From the NCBI GenBank assembly GCA_019454045.1, contig SKCR01037671.1, positions 1-64,000 of the forward strand: a stretch of DNA of 64,000 nucleotides. The letters run 5' to 3'. Positions 1-10,703 of the stretch are shown here, in pieces. The stretch is from Zanthoxylum bungeanum (taxonomy: Eukaryota > Streptophyta > Magnoliopsida > Sapindales > Rutaceae). The notes beneath the pieces were generated by a model, which was given only the letters and a program-made list of their open reading frames with translations, made no database searches and was not told the origin of the DNA. Positions within the stretch are counted from its first letter, which is position 1. The number at the start of each line of letters is the position of its first letter. A program made the position numbers and the translations under genes.

Positions 1-1594
1 GCATAACATACATTATGCTTCCAATACAAGAAGCATACGGCAAGTTAGACATCTTAACTCTCTCTTCCTCAGTTTGAGGTGCCATTTTCTTCGAAAGATG
101 TAGGCCGTATCTGAAAGGTATATTTGTTGCCTTGCAGTTGGTAAAATCGTAACTTTCTAACATCTTATCTATGTACGTCGATTGCTACAACCCTATAAGC
201 TTCCTAACTCTATCTCGGTAGAGCCTTTTACTTAGTAAATAGGAAGCTTCACCCATATCTTTCATGAAGAATTTCTTACAAAGGTAAGCTTTCACACTTT
301 GCATCATCCCTATATCATTTCCTATGATAAGGATGTCATCTACATATAAGACTAGGAAAACTATCATGCTCCCACTCACTTTCTTATAAACACATAGTTC
401 TTCCTCATTCTTGATGAATCCAGATAATCTAATTATCTCATCAAAATGACGATTACAGCTTCGGGATGCCTGTTTAAGTCCATAAATATACTTTTGGAGC
501 TTACAAACCAAGTTTGAAGTCTTACTGGATATGAAACCCTTTGGTTGTTCCATATAGATATCCTCTTCAATGAATCCATTTAGGAAAGAGATTTTCACAT
601 CCATCTGCCATATCTCATAGTCGTGATATGCAATAATGGCTAAAAGAATCCTAATAGATTTTAGCATGCCTACTGGTGAAAAAGTTTCCTCATAGTCTAT
701 CCCATAACGTTGAGTGTAACATTTTGCTACCAGTCGAGCCTTAAAGGTTTCCACCTTTCCATCGGGCCCTCGCTTCCTTTTGTAAACCCATTTACAACCA
801 ATAGGTTTAACTCCTTCATGAAGTTCAACTAAGTTCCAGACTTGATTGGCATGCATTGAATCCATTTCGAATTTCATGGATTCTTGCCATTTTCCCAAAT
901 TGATATCCAATATCGCTTCTTTATACGTGGTCAGATCTGTTTCGTCCAAGAGGAGAACATCAAGGCTCACATAAGATGTTAAAAATAATCTCTCATGAGG
1001 CCTTGATATTCTATTCGACTTACGTATAACCTGTGTTGTAGATCCTTCATCGAATTGGATCTCTGGTTCCATCTTAGGTTCCTTAACATTAGGATCAAAC
1101 TCATTAAGTTTAATCTCTCTACAATTCGCACTTTCTCTCAAAATTTTTTTTTCAAGAAAAGTGGCAAAGCAAACAACAAATACATTTCGTTGCTCGGAAT
1201 CGTAGAATTGATATCCCATGGAATTATCAGGATATCCAACGAACCTATATTTATATCCTCTGGGTGCTAGTTTATCCCGTTGCGTAATTCTTACGTATGT
1301 AGGACAACCCCAAATCTTTAAATGCCTAAGACTTAGATTTCTACCGAACCATATCTGATAAGGGGTCGTAGAAATAGCTTTTGATGGAACCCTATTAAGT
1401 ATGTGGGCAGCAGTTAGTAAAGCGTAACCCAAAAGGTAATAAGGAAGATTTGTATAGCTCATCATTGTTCGCATCATATCCAATAAAGTACGATTTCTAC
1501 GCTCAAACACTCCATTGTGTTGAGGTGTTCTTAGTGGGCTATATTGGGCGAGAATTCCATTCTTCCTTAAATAATTTCTGAATTCTTCACTCAT
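1..1594 (-). pseudogene. copia pol: integrase C-terminal part plus reverse transcriptase
   Basis: From 1594 downward the frame begins in the integrase core, with the HNGVFERRNRTLLDM stretch of copia integrases. It continues through the RVT_2 domain: KWVYKRKRGPDGKVE, WQMDVK (the first catalytic Asp lies here), YGLKQASR and the catalytic YVDD box. A TAG at 185-187 interrupts the frame, but the reading continues in the same frame to the window edge with QSTYIDKMLE and LPYASCIGSIMYVM, typical of the RT to RNase H linker. The break is therefore a single nonsense change, not a frameshift. The upstream part of integrase is in a separate frame at 1661-1987. Confidence 0.92.
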
Positions 1595-1660
1595 GCATTC
1601 ACCGCCTCGATCTGATCTAAGGTACTTGATGAATTTACTGGTTTGTTTTTCTACTTCGTT

Positions 1661-1987
1661 TCAAAATATTTTGAACTTGTCAAATGTTTCCGACTTATGT
1701 TTCATCAGATAGACATATCCATATCTAGACTTGTCATCTGTGAAAGTCTTTAAGTATGTTGAACCATCATGGGCGACATGATTTAATGGACCACACACAT
1801 CGCTGTGTATTAGTTCCAGTAAATCTCCAGCACGGTGTCCAACACCTAGAAATGAGGTATTTGTCATCTTTCTTTGGATACATGATTCATAAATCGGATA
1901 AGGATCTAAGGTAAGATTTTCAATCAAACCATCCTTTACCAATTTGGATAGACGTCTAACACTATGTGGCCCAATCTCATATGCCAT
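1661..1987 (-). pseudogene. copia pre-integrase domain and integrase N-terminal part
   Basis: The 108-residue frame holds a pre-integrase segment ending in CIQRKMTNTSF, followed by LLELIHSDVCGPL and TFTDDKSRYGYVYLMKHKS. These carry the first acidic residues of the DDE integrase core. The stop at its end separates it from the rest of integrase at 1594. The HHCC zinc region is incomplete, so no active integrase is expected. Confidence 0.88.
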
Positions 1988-2153
1988 AATTCAATATATT
2001 TAGTTCAGATTTCCTACTTATATTTTTCTCTATATTAAAGACATCTCCATATGTTTCCAAAACATAGTGACCGTTTGATAAAGAACATTCACATTTCAAT
2101 AACTTTTCTTTATCATACAGACATAAAGTTTCATCCTTAATGTTTATTTTATA

Positions 2154-2396
2154 TCAATCTTTATCTAATATTGGCAATGATATTATTTTTTTGATAATTG
2201 AGGGAACATAATAACAGTCATGGAAATCTAATTTACATCCATTTGGGAGATCTAGAAAAACTGTTCCTATGGCTTTGACATCCAATGTCTCGCCATTGCC
2301 AACTCTAAGTTGAATCTCCCCTTTATTCAGCCTTCTTTTAACCATCATTTCCTGCAGGGAATTGCAAATATGAGTAGGACTGCCAGTGTCTAACAC
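2154..2396 (-). pseudogene. copia aspartic protease remnant
   Basis: The frame starts with LDTGSPTHIC, the active-site stretch of copia proteases (DTGS or DSGA plus H), followed by VGNGETLDVKAIGT and CYYVPSIIKKIIS, which are typical of the copia protease fold. It lies between the zinc knuckle and the pre-integrase region, as expected. The upstream frame is interrupted, so this is a polyprotein fragment. Confidence 0.85.
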
Positions 2397-2458
2397 TCAT
2401 CCACTATTTGCATCTAAGGCTAATGACACGTCAATAATTGGAAAAATACAAAGCGTAC

Positions 2459-2665
2459 CTAAGAGTCCTGCTTTTTTTTTAGCTCTGGACAGTCCTTCTT
2501 CGAGTGTCCTGACTTCTTGCATTGTAGACATTGATCACAAGCTACTTTCGATTTTACGCCTTTGCGTTTCTTGGAGTTTTTCTTTGATATCTTCTTCTTC
2601 CCCATCTTTATTTTCTTTGAGTTCCCATAAGTCTTTGAAGAGCCAGCTCCACCATAGAGATACAT
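2459..2665 (-). pseudogene. copia gag C-terminal zinc knuckle
   Basis: A lysine-rich 68-residue frame contains CLQCKKSGHSKKDC, a CX2CX4HX4C knuckle with all four zinc ligands. In copia elements this is the RNA-binding nucleocapsid part of gag. It lies directly upstream of the protease, in element order. Confidence 0.88.
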
Positions 2666-2799
2666 TATGAGGTTGCCTTTCCTTAAATATTACTCTGTCG
2701 TGCGTATCATGTTATGAAGTTCTTCGTATATGGCTTGCATCGAATGAATATGGAAATTTAATTCAAAGCTAGCATAATAACCATGCAAAGAAAAAAAAA

Positions 2800-3321
2800 T
2801 CAAATTACAGCCCAACCATTCATCAACACAATGCCATGTCGTTCCAGATATCGAATATGGTCTATCATGTTCAAAACATTAGTGCTGAAAACTCCTCCCT
2901 CCTTGAGTTCAGCACAAAGTAATTCCTTAGACCTTCGATAAAGTTCCATCTCTTGGTTTACCTTGAACAAATCCTTGAGTGTTCGCATGATGCTCCATGC
3001 ATCCGGTACTTCAATGTACTATCTCAGCAAATCTGAAACCATCGATCCCAAGATATAGGATTTCACCTTCAGGTTATCATCCTTCCATCTATCAAAAGTT
3101 TCTAGCTCTTCTGGAGTGGAGTCATGATCAATTTAAATAGGCAGTGAATTGATTGTTATATAAGTCAACTTTTCAAATTCTAAGACAAGGCGCATGTTCA
3201 TTTCCCAATCAAAATAGTTTTCAGCTCTTTTTAGCTTATTGGAATCCAAAAGTTTCATCAATGGATTAGCGGAAACCATATACAAGACAACATTTTTTAG
3301 TAGTAGCAAAATAATTTTCAT
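2800..3321 (-). pseudogene. copia gag remnants
   Basis: Two minus-strand frames (3133-3321 and 2800-2988) are separated by stops and frameshifts. The first holds ANYFDWEMNMRLVLE, the YxxWxxxM pattern near the start of copia gag. The second resembles the helical UBN2-type middle part. The intact gag start cannot be placed. Confidence 0.7.
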
Positions 3322-3475
3322 TTCAAAATAATAACACTAATTGATTATGGAATTTTAAATCTATTAGTGTCATCCCACTACTTTACGTAATTCTGTAATC
3401 TCTCTTAACGGAAAAATAAAAATTTGACTATCAAAATTTCATAGCGGGAAGTGGATCCCATGACATTTACTCCAG

Positions 3476-3776
3476 CCTCACACTAATAACGATATTGGCC
3501 TTTATAAACTCATTAGGTATACCTCAAAGGTCAATCACTTCATGTGACTCCTAGTTTGGTCCTGAATCGTTTCTTATCCTCACATTAATGACGATATTGG
3601 ATTAAGATGTGTTATAGGTGTATACTTCTCAATGTGCACTAATGAACTTCGTATGCACACCCTCACACTAATGACAATATTGAGTGTCTAGGTTAACTCA
3701 TCACGCTACATCTAATGTTTTATCGGAGCGACCTAAGTTCCGAGCACTTATACCCCCACACTAATGACGATATTGG
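3476..3776 (-). repeat. Four dispersed copies of a 22-bp motif in the copia leader
   Basis: A motif close to CTCACACTAATGACGATATT occurs at about 3476-3499, 3578-3600, 3661-3681 and 3754-3776, spaced roughly 80-100 bp. All copies point the same way and lie between the primer site and gag of the copia element. The sequence between copies is not clearly repeated. Confidence 0.85.
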
Positions 3777-4032
3777 ATATAAGTAGTAAGAACTCATTCA
3801 TCTCCGTATTGGCAAGACAGACCATCCAATAATGCTCCAACATTACTAATACTATTACTTAAATAAAGTAATCACCTAATCACGAGAGATTTATGACAAT
3901 CAAGTCATTAACTTAATTAGGTCAAAATTTTAATTTAAAAAATACTTTACATATCCAATATGTCTTATGCATAATTAAATTAAAATTACTATGGCAAAGA
4001 TTCAAAAACATGTGTTGTGTGGTTAAGCCTCG

Positions 4033-4044
4033 CTACTGATACCA
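4033..4044 (-). other. Primer binding site of the copia element
   Basis: The minus strand reads TGGTATCAGTAG, close to the TGGTATCAGAGC complementary to the initiator tRNA-Met 3' end. It sits six bases downstream of the LTR end, which fixes element orientation. Confidence 0.85.
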
Positions 4045-4050
4045 TTCTAT

Positions 4051-4373
4051 TGGGGCAGTTGTGGAACCCCTAGGGTCAGATTGGTGCCCCGCGCAGCGAA
4101 AGTGGGTCTAACCCGTGGATATCTAGCATGAATTGATTTTTAAAATTAATAAAATATAATATTTTATTTTTCAAGTGTTTTAGGGAAAACCAGAAATAAA
4201 TCTGGATCCGAAAAAATCAATTTGAGATAAAAATCGGATAAAAATACAACTCTCCGGACCCGAGTTATCAATTGGGGTGAATACATACTGCCTACGCAAC
4301 ATGCGCGGTATGCTGCTGCCAGTAGCATGCTACACATGCTGTTTGGTAGCATGCGCTGCATGCTGCGCCGACA
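4051..4373 (-). repeat. copia 5' LTR (about 323 bp)
   Basis: On the plus strand the segment starts TGGGGCAG and ends GCGCCGACA, giving TG...CA termini on either strand. Its inner edge is next to the primer site and its outer edge joins the gypsy gag fragment. The U3 end (about 4290-4370) is crowded with GCATGC-type palindromes. The partner LTR lies outside the window, so the ends are inferred. Confidence 0.7.
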
Positions 4374-5361
4374 GATTCAATTATTCTATAAGGGATTGAA
4401 TGATTCGAACATGACTATGGTTGATGCAGCTGCTAAGGGAACTATCTTCAAGAAGACTGCTGAAGATGCTTATGCTCTATTGGAGGAGATGACCGTTAAC
4501 AATTTCCAATGTCCAAGTGAACACTTGATGATGACTAAAATGGCTGGTATATATGATATAGATCATATTATTGCTCTTACAGCTCAAGTGTCATCCCTCG
4601 CGACTCATATAGTAGCATTGACCAATCATAGCGCCCAACTATTTTTTGAAGCTTCTGCTACTAATAGAATGATGTACCCATGCGGAGGAACAAGTTTTGA
4701 ATAAGCCCAATATGTGAACAATCGGAACTTCAACATCTATAGAGGTAATCTTATGCCTAACTATTATCATCCAAACTTTTCATATACGAACATAGAGAAT
4801 GCATTGCAACTTCAGAGAGGTTTGAGAAGAATGAGTCGAGGCTGAATAATATTGAAACACCCATGAGCAATATGGGGGCAACAATGAAGTCCTTAAAAGT
4901 GCAAATAGGTCAACTTGTTTCCTCTATGGTTGATCAACAGAAAGAGGCGACATTTCTGGAGGAAACAATAATTAAAGAAGAGAACAGTGCAGCAGTTCCT
5001 CCATATAAGCCACCCTATCTCGAAGACACATTTACCATATCCCCAACGTTTTCAAAGGAAAAAGTTGGATGATTTGTTTGCCTAGTTTCTAGATATCTTT
5101 AAAAAGATTCATATCAACATCTCATTCACAGACGCTTTACAACAAATGTCTAACTATGTGAAGTTTATAAAGAAGATGATGTCCAAGAACATGAAGCTGA
5201 CTGATTTTGAAATATTAGTACTCGCAGAGGAATGTAGTGCCATCATATAGAATAAGCTCCCTCCAAATCTGAAGGATCATGACAGCTTTACCATACCGTG
5301 CACTATTGGAAATCGAGACTTTGATAAGGCACTATACGATTTGGGTGCGAGTATCAATCTA
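4371..5361 (+). pseudogene. Ty3/gypsy (Athila/Tat-like) gag and protease fragment
   Basis: The translation from 4371 (IQLFYKGLNDSNMTMVDAA...) matches the better preserved gag at 51718-52760 in this same window. Downstream come the region equivalent to 52600-52745 and then FTIPCTIGNRDFDKALYDLGASINLL, the start of a plant gypsy aspartic protease (D-x-GA in place of DTGA). Stops and frameshifts are present. The fragment lacks the gag N-terminus, which is cut by the copia LTR, and stops abruptly within the protease. Confidence 0.88.
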
Positions 5362-5381
5362 CTTACACGCATCGATGATTT

Positions 5382-6602
5382 TCATCCATCTAGACTACCT
5401 TCGGCGGTTTTTTCTTCCAGCTCAATGTGGGTAGGCGAAGGCTTATGAATCTTCACCATACCCATCTTCCTCTCTGGAGCAGTAGTTTTTCTCTTTTTTA
5501 GCTCTGGGTAAGCCCTCAAGCTTACTACTCCCCATTTGTCCGGCTTTGAAGACACATTGGCTTCAGGATCTGCCTTCAAGTTTGCCAGAGCTTTTTCTTT
5601 TATGCTCTGGTGATGCTTGGTAGCTTCGAGAGAGTATTTTCTCCCTGAGAGTGGTTGAGTGGAGGGAAATTCTCTGTAGTACTCCTTTAGACTCAAGTTC
5701 ATTAGTCCTGGAGGAATAATCCTCTCAATAGCATATTTCTTTACCATCTCCCAATTGATAGCCGGACCATCATCCACCCATGCCCTCAACCTAGTTTTGA
5801 TGAACTTCGGGTAACGCAGGTGGTAAAAGGGACACTAAACTCACATCAAAATCACAGTGCCTCACAATGGACACCTGTCCGATGATATCCTGAAAAGAAC
5901 TCCCGTAGAGGCATCTCGGATCTAGAAAGTCTTTCTCAAAGGGTCAGACATACTTTTCGTAGTACTCGACCCTAAGATTTGATAAGGTTGGTCTCATAAT
6001 AGCTCCAGCTGCAAACACAAGACAAGTTCAAATTAGAATTTAACTTCGAACAACAAAATTCAATATCAAAGCGAGAAGGGAAACTTATGAATATATTTGG
6101 TAAAAGTATGAGAGATGTGTATGGTCGGTGCTCTAATCTCCTCCAAGCACTAGAAATCTTGATGGGGGGAGAAAGCCCCTACTATCGAAACTTCATCTCG
6201 GGTACAAAGATTTTGTGGAAAGCGTTTATAAACTTATTCTCTTCCGAAGCCTAAGCAATATGGAACCCATTGGGCCTAGACTTCAAGTAGTATAGAGAAA
6301 AGAAATTACCGTTTGTTAGTAGCATGTAGATGGTCCCTAGTGTTTGCAACCCCAACAGTATAAAGAGGTTTAACTGTAGTGGCGAGACCATCAACACTGA
6401 CAAGAACTCTAGGATGAAGGGATGAAGGAAGGAGGAAGATCAAGTATTGGACTTACTATCTAAAAATCATAATTTCTTCCAACCTAATGTCCTGGGGGTT
6501 GTACATATCCCCATAATACTCATCATCATTGACATCAGAAGAGAGGTTGCAGGTTTCCTCAACCTCGATGAAGGGTTTGGTTTCAATTACTGGTGCCACC
6601 AT
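5382..6602 (-). pseudogene. Decayed spliced gene-like fragment, unrecognised
   Basis: A TATA-like box (6703-6718) lies upstream of an ATG at 6602. It opens a 48-codon acidic frame (MVAPVIETKPFIEVEE...) that ends at a good donor, GTAAGT (6456-6451). A pyrimidine-poor but valid acceptor TTTGCAG ends at 6009. The exon after it reads MRPTLSNLRVEYYEKYV, then a TGA, then FEKDFLDPRCLYGSSF, and after a further break the 135-residue frame 5382-5789 (MRAWVDDGPAINWEM...). The last frame is basic in its middle part and acidic at the end. I do not recognise the family; a captured host gene or the 5' part of an uncommon retroelement are both possible. The stops argue against function. Confidence 0.4.
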
Positions 6603-6702
6603 TTTTACAGAGGATTGGAAGTTTTTAGTAGAGAAGAATAAGCTGAAAACTTAGTTCTCGAATGCAAAGAAGGCAACAATAAGAATGGCTTGAAAGCCAT
6701 AA

Positions 6703-6718
6703 GCATTCTTTTATAGGC
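6703..6718 (-). promoter_or_regulatory. TATA-box candidate upstream of the spliced fragment
   Basis: The minus strand reads GCCTATAAAAGAATGC, about 100 bases upstream of the ATG at 6602. Nearly the same GCCTATA(T/A)AA context occurs in the LTRs at 19820, 29565 and 47950, so it may be an LTR promoter remnant. Confidence 0.45.
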
Positions 6719-6719
6719 A

Positions 6720-7532
6720 TTTTGGGTAAATTTTTTTTCGTAAAACGTGGTTAACTTTTCAGATTTCTCATTAATGTGTCTTTACATTTATGAGACGTCT
6801 AATCATGAGCGACTGTAAGCCCAACGTAAGAAGAATCGCGACATATGTCATCATTCTAAGCACTATTTATTTCAAATAAAAGGTCTGATGGAGGGATTGG
6901 ACGTAGGTGATCAGAATTAGCCCTGCAACTAGGGATATGTGGCGACATATAGTTGAATCTTTTTCAGCACGCTTCCTTAATGGAACCGTTGTAAGCAACT
7001 TAGGTCTAATGAGAGGGTGACACATTTCATGGTACTAAAATGTCAATAGACGGGAGAGGTCTAGCTGACCACCAGAATCCAAAGACTTCCGGAGAAACTA
7101 TGATTTGACTGGAGAGGTTAGGCCCCGACCTCGGAGTGATGTTATTGGGGTCATTTCACTCCGGAGTGGAGAAACTCCGAGCTCAATCTAGTCCGATCTA
7201 GACCTGTTCCGGAGAAGACTCGCTCCAGAACCCATCAGAGTATATCAGAAGTATTCCAACCTCAACATCAGTATCCCGGAGTACATGATGTCACATACAT
7301 CGTCATCCGATATTAGTGGACTTTAATGGCAATTCGCTTATCTTAGCATGCAAACATGTTTTAACATGCATATTAACATGTATGATTACACCTAATACCA
7401 TATTAGAGCATGTATCATGCCAAATGTGCATCATGCATTTGAAGAGCAGTCCAGTTATAGATAAGTGTCATTCAGAAATTGACACACACACACACATATG
7501 ATCCTATATAAGCCATTGAGCTTTTAGGTAAC
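6720..7532. other. Intergenic stretch with clustered CTCCGGAG-type motifs
   Basis: No gene is supported here. Between about 7085 and 7285 several TCCGGAG/CTCCGAG motifs occur on both strands, including the palindrome ACTCCGGAGT near 7160-7170. The cluster may be the terminal or LTR part of an unidentified element. A short (CA)n run lies at about 7480-7496. Confidence 0.4.
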
Positions 7533-7721
7533 ATGGTTGGAAGAATTGATGACTCACTAATACAATTAGAGCATAAACATACTGCATACTGCATTCTGAT
7601 TAACAACTTAATTGCAAACATAAAAGGAATGGAAGATCCTAACCAAACAACACATTCGTACATATCCAAATTGCAGAGAGCTGCCAGAGCAAAACTTAAG
7701 ATTCAATTGGACTTATTATAG
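7533..7721 (+). CDS. Short ORF of unknown function (possible exon remnant)
   Basis: ATG-to-TAG frame of 62 codons, MVGRIDDSLIQLEHKHTAYC at the start and ISKLQRAARAKLKIQLDLL at the end. The amphipathic, mostly helical composition looks protein-like, and a ...TTTTAG acceptor-like sequence precedes the ATG. No domain is recognised and no partner exon was found, so this may be chance. Confidence 0.2.
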   Translation: MVGRIDDSLIQLEHKHTAYCILINNLIANIKGMEDPNQTTHSYISKLQRAARAKLKIQLDLL

Positions 7722-7782
7722 GCCAGACCCAACAAATTGAAAGCAACAAACACTCTCTCTATCTACTTTTTACCGCCCACAG

Positions 7783-8178
7783 TAAGAGTGGCAATGTGTT
7801 GGGCCAGGCCTAATCGGCTGGGGCAGGGTTTTTTGAAAATAATAATTTTTTATTTTTAAAATAAAATAACTAATTTTTTTTTTGATTTTTTTAATACTTA
7901 AAAACGAAAAAGAAAAATGTCAATGTTTTTAGTTTCTTTTAGATTGTACCTTAAAATTTTAGTTATAAATATATGTATTTAGAATTAAAAATTAATTTAT
8001 TAAATTAAAAAAATATATTTTTATCTATAAAAATCAAGTTTGAACCAGGCTTGGGAATTTTGTCTAAACCCGATCCGGACCTAGAAATTAAAATCTTATC
8101 ATCCGATTAGACTAAAACCCTTAGTATCGGGCCGGGTTCGAGTTGGCGGACAGAACTCGTGCTATTCTGCTACCCCTA
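7783..8178. mobile_element. Probable non-autonomous hAT-type MITE
   Basis: The left end TAAGAGTGGCAATGTG and the inverted right end TAGGGGTAGCAGAATAG form imperfect terminal inverted repeats of the TAGGGGTGGCA type seen in many plant hAT MITEs. Subterminal GGGCCAGGCC and GGGCCGGGTTCG segments are also mutually inverted. The middle is AT-rich and non-coding. No 8-bp target duplication could be confirmed, so it is either old or mis-bounded. Confidence 0.45.
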
Positions 8179-8436
8179 TTTCTTCGGTTTTAGCTTCCCA
8201 CAAAATGATCAGGAACTTCTAATTTGAAGCTTAATACATAAACGGGCCGTTTTAAAAATAGCAAGAGGGTGTTTAAGTAACTTCCTTCACAGAACCCAGA
8301 CGAACCGTTTAAGCACCTTAGAAAGCAAAATCCCCTCTCACTCCCCTATCCAGTGTCCACCGAAAAAGGATAACACAAAACCCTTTCCTAATCCTCCTCT
8401 CTTCTCGTATAAAGAAAACGAAAAACGGAAAAAAAA

Positions 8437-10071
8437 ATGGCAATCTCTTCGGGCGTTTTCAGCACCACTTTCCTTTCCCCCGAAACGGCGTCGTCGTTCC
8501 TCAAACTCTCGTCCTCTGCGAATCCCTACCAAGCTTCCTTTCTTAAATTGCGCAAGGTCCGTACTGAGACCTTGGCCACTGGCTCCCCCGAACCCGTTAC
8601 TGGAAAGCGCGGGCCACGTGGCATCATGAAGCCCCGCCGCGTGTCCCCTGAAATGGCAGCTCTTGTTGGTGCCCCTGAAATTCCTCGCACCCAGGCTCTC
8701 AAGCATATTTGGGCTTACATCAAAGAGCACAATCTTCAGGTCTAATATTCTATTTATTATTATTATCTTTTATATGAGTCTGTGTTTTGTGCTTGTTGTT
8801 TTATTGGCGCTTCTGTTTTTGGGTATGGGCTTGCTTGGTGGATCGGTATGATGGGTTTGGATAAGGTGGTGTTTGTTTAGAATAAAAAATGTTTTCTGGT
8901 ACAAAAAGATTATTTTTTTTTCATCTTTTGGGGATTTGGGTGGTACTGTATTTGTTATTTTCATGAGAATCTGATTCTTGTTTTGGTGCTTACGTTTTGG
9001 GGAAATTTCTTACTTCTTGAGAGGAAATGTGTACTAAAGGAAAATGGATTTTATTCTTTTGTGGTTTTAGATGGGATGTAGTTGAAATGCTAACTTGTTT
9101 GCTGTGGTGCTCTATATATCGATAGTTTATTTTTTTTTTTTTTTTTTTTTTTGTGTGGAAAAATGTTTGCCTCTAAGGTATTTTTATAGAGTATCAAGTA
9201 TAGGTTGGAAGTGAACTGGTTTGGTGGTGCTAAAACATTGTTCGTTTGAGTATGATGAAAGATCGTGTTTGGATATTATGTTTGGTTCAGGTTGTAATAT
9301 TTAATTTGTGGTTTGTCTTTTGATTCTATTTAGGTTCTGTTTGATTCTATTTAGGTTCAAGGTCGAATCTTTTGGTGCAGATGATGAGACCAATGTTTTG
9401 TTATATATATCTGGATTTTGTTTGCTTATATTTGGTTTCCAGATGGTCAATTGTTGTTTCCTAAATATACAATATATATGGCTACTGAGTGTCAGTTCTA
9501 TACTTGGTTTCACATTATATTGGCATCGTGATTGTATTCATGTGTGAATATTATCTATATTACTGTGCAGGTTCACTTTATCTCTTTGTTATGTTGGTCT
9601 TTTATGGAGTGTGATTGTGTGCATAAAGTTAGCCATATGGATGTGATTAGAGTTGGACAAATTTCTCACTTTACTCTATTAAGGAAAGGAAAAGAATAAA
9701 CTTACAATATGGGTTGTTATTGAAAAGAAACTAGGAGGCGCTGTTGTTCAATGAGGCTGTGGTATAAAATAGGTTGATATAATGATACTTTTAATGTTAG
9801 CATATCTGCAAAGCCTTCTTTTTCATGAGTGAATGGAATTTACTTGAACCTTGACCATGCTCCTGTTGAATTTGCTTGTAGAAGTGGATATGTAATATCA
9901 GCTATGCTTTGTCTAGTTCAGAAATGACTTGACCCTTTTCTTGTCATTCATTAGGACCCTGAGAACAAGAAGGTCATTGTCTGCGATGAGAAGCTGAAGA
10001 AGATTTTCGGAGGAAGAGACAGGGTCGGGTTCCTTGAGATTGCTGGGTTGATTAGTCCTCACTTCCTTTGA
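8437..10071 (+). CDS. SWIB/MDM2 domain protein, probably plastid-targeted (two exons)
   Basis: Exon 1 is 8437-8739 (101 codons) and exon 2 is 9955-10071 (38 codons plus TGA), giving 139 residues. The 1215-bp phase-0 intron runs from GT at 8740 to AG at 9954. Residues 1 to about 50 are rich in Ser, Thr and Ala with almost no acid, as in chloroplast transit peptides. Residues 62-139 form one complete SWIB domain: IMKPRRVSPEMAALVG, then IPRTQALKHIWAYIKEHNLQ, and after the splice DPENKKVIVCDEKLKKIFG and FLEIAGLISPHF. Plant stand-alone SWIB proteins of this size are plastid, mitochondrial or nuclear nucleoid/chromatin proteins; plastid is my inference from the N-terminus. The frame is intact, and no transposon was recognised in the intron apart from a poly-T run (about 9129-9151). 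Confidence 0.93.
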
Positions 10072-10672
10072 GAAACACAAGCGAATAGGTTGACAGCTTT
10101 GGACCGTGTTTTGTCTATGGAGAGAGTATTTTGGTTGATCACACTAGCGGAAAATGTATGTTGCTCAATTTGATTAGTCATATAAACTACTGGCATACAG
10201 AAGTATAACTTTTGAAGTTCTTTTTTGCTTCTGTTTCCTCAAGTTGTAGGTTTTTTTAATGCTGTATTATTAGAACTGCAAGTTCATGCTGTGTAACTCC
10301 TTATGTTTGATAGTATCACTTTTACTTTTAAGATTTTTTTTCATATATTAATAATTTGAGTGCACAATGTGGCAACTTTTTTGCCTGCTCGTGATCTTCA
10401 TTGCTTTGCATCATGAAAATCTCTGTATTGATTCAAATTCCTTACAGATGAAATCAGAAAGCCCACATGCTTTGAACTGATTTGTTGATGGGTGTGTTAG
10501 TAGTAGAAGGTAATCAAGCTTAATCATTTATTTATCTAACCCAAGCATTTGAGAATGTTTGTTAGGAGAGAGCTTATAAAATTTGACCTCTGGGTCCTTG
10601 CGGCTTGCTTATGTTGATTTTGTTTTTAATTTGAAAAAGCTTTTACTTTTAGTAGTGTTATTACAATTAATC

Positions 10673-10703
<31 letters not shown>

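Larger units (their letters stand above)
1..4373 (-). mobile_element. Ty1/copia LTR retrotransposon, partial (5' LTR to RT/RNase H start)
   Basis: Reading the minus strand from 4373 downward gives a 5' LTR, a tRNA-Met-like primer site, a leader with repeats, gag, a CCHC knuckle, aspartic protease, pre-integrase/integrase and reverse transcriptase. Protease-integrase-RT order is diagnostic for copia. The element continues past the left edge, so its RNase H end and 3' LTR are not seen. Gag is split and stops interrupt pol, so it is inactive. It abuts a gypsy gag fragment at about 4371 and was probably inserted into it. Confidence 0.93.

Noticed and set aside
4051..4120. A tRNA-like stretch (GGGTCTAACCCG) near the copia LTR
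   Set aside because: No cloverleaf can be completed; it is part of the LTR U5.
8338..8730. A 130-codon minus-strand frame
   Set aside because: It overlaps SWIB exon 1 exactly and has no family features; it is the shadow of a GC-rich exon.
9308..9547. A 79-codon hydrophobic frame
   Set aside because: It lies in the SWIB intron, is T-rich and has no homology I recognise.
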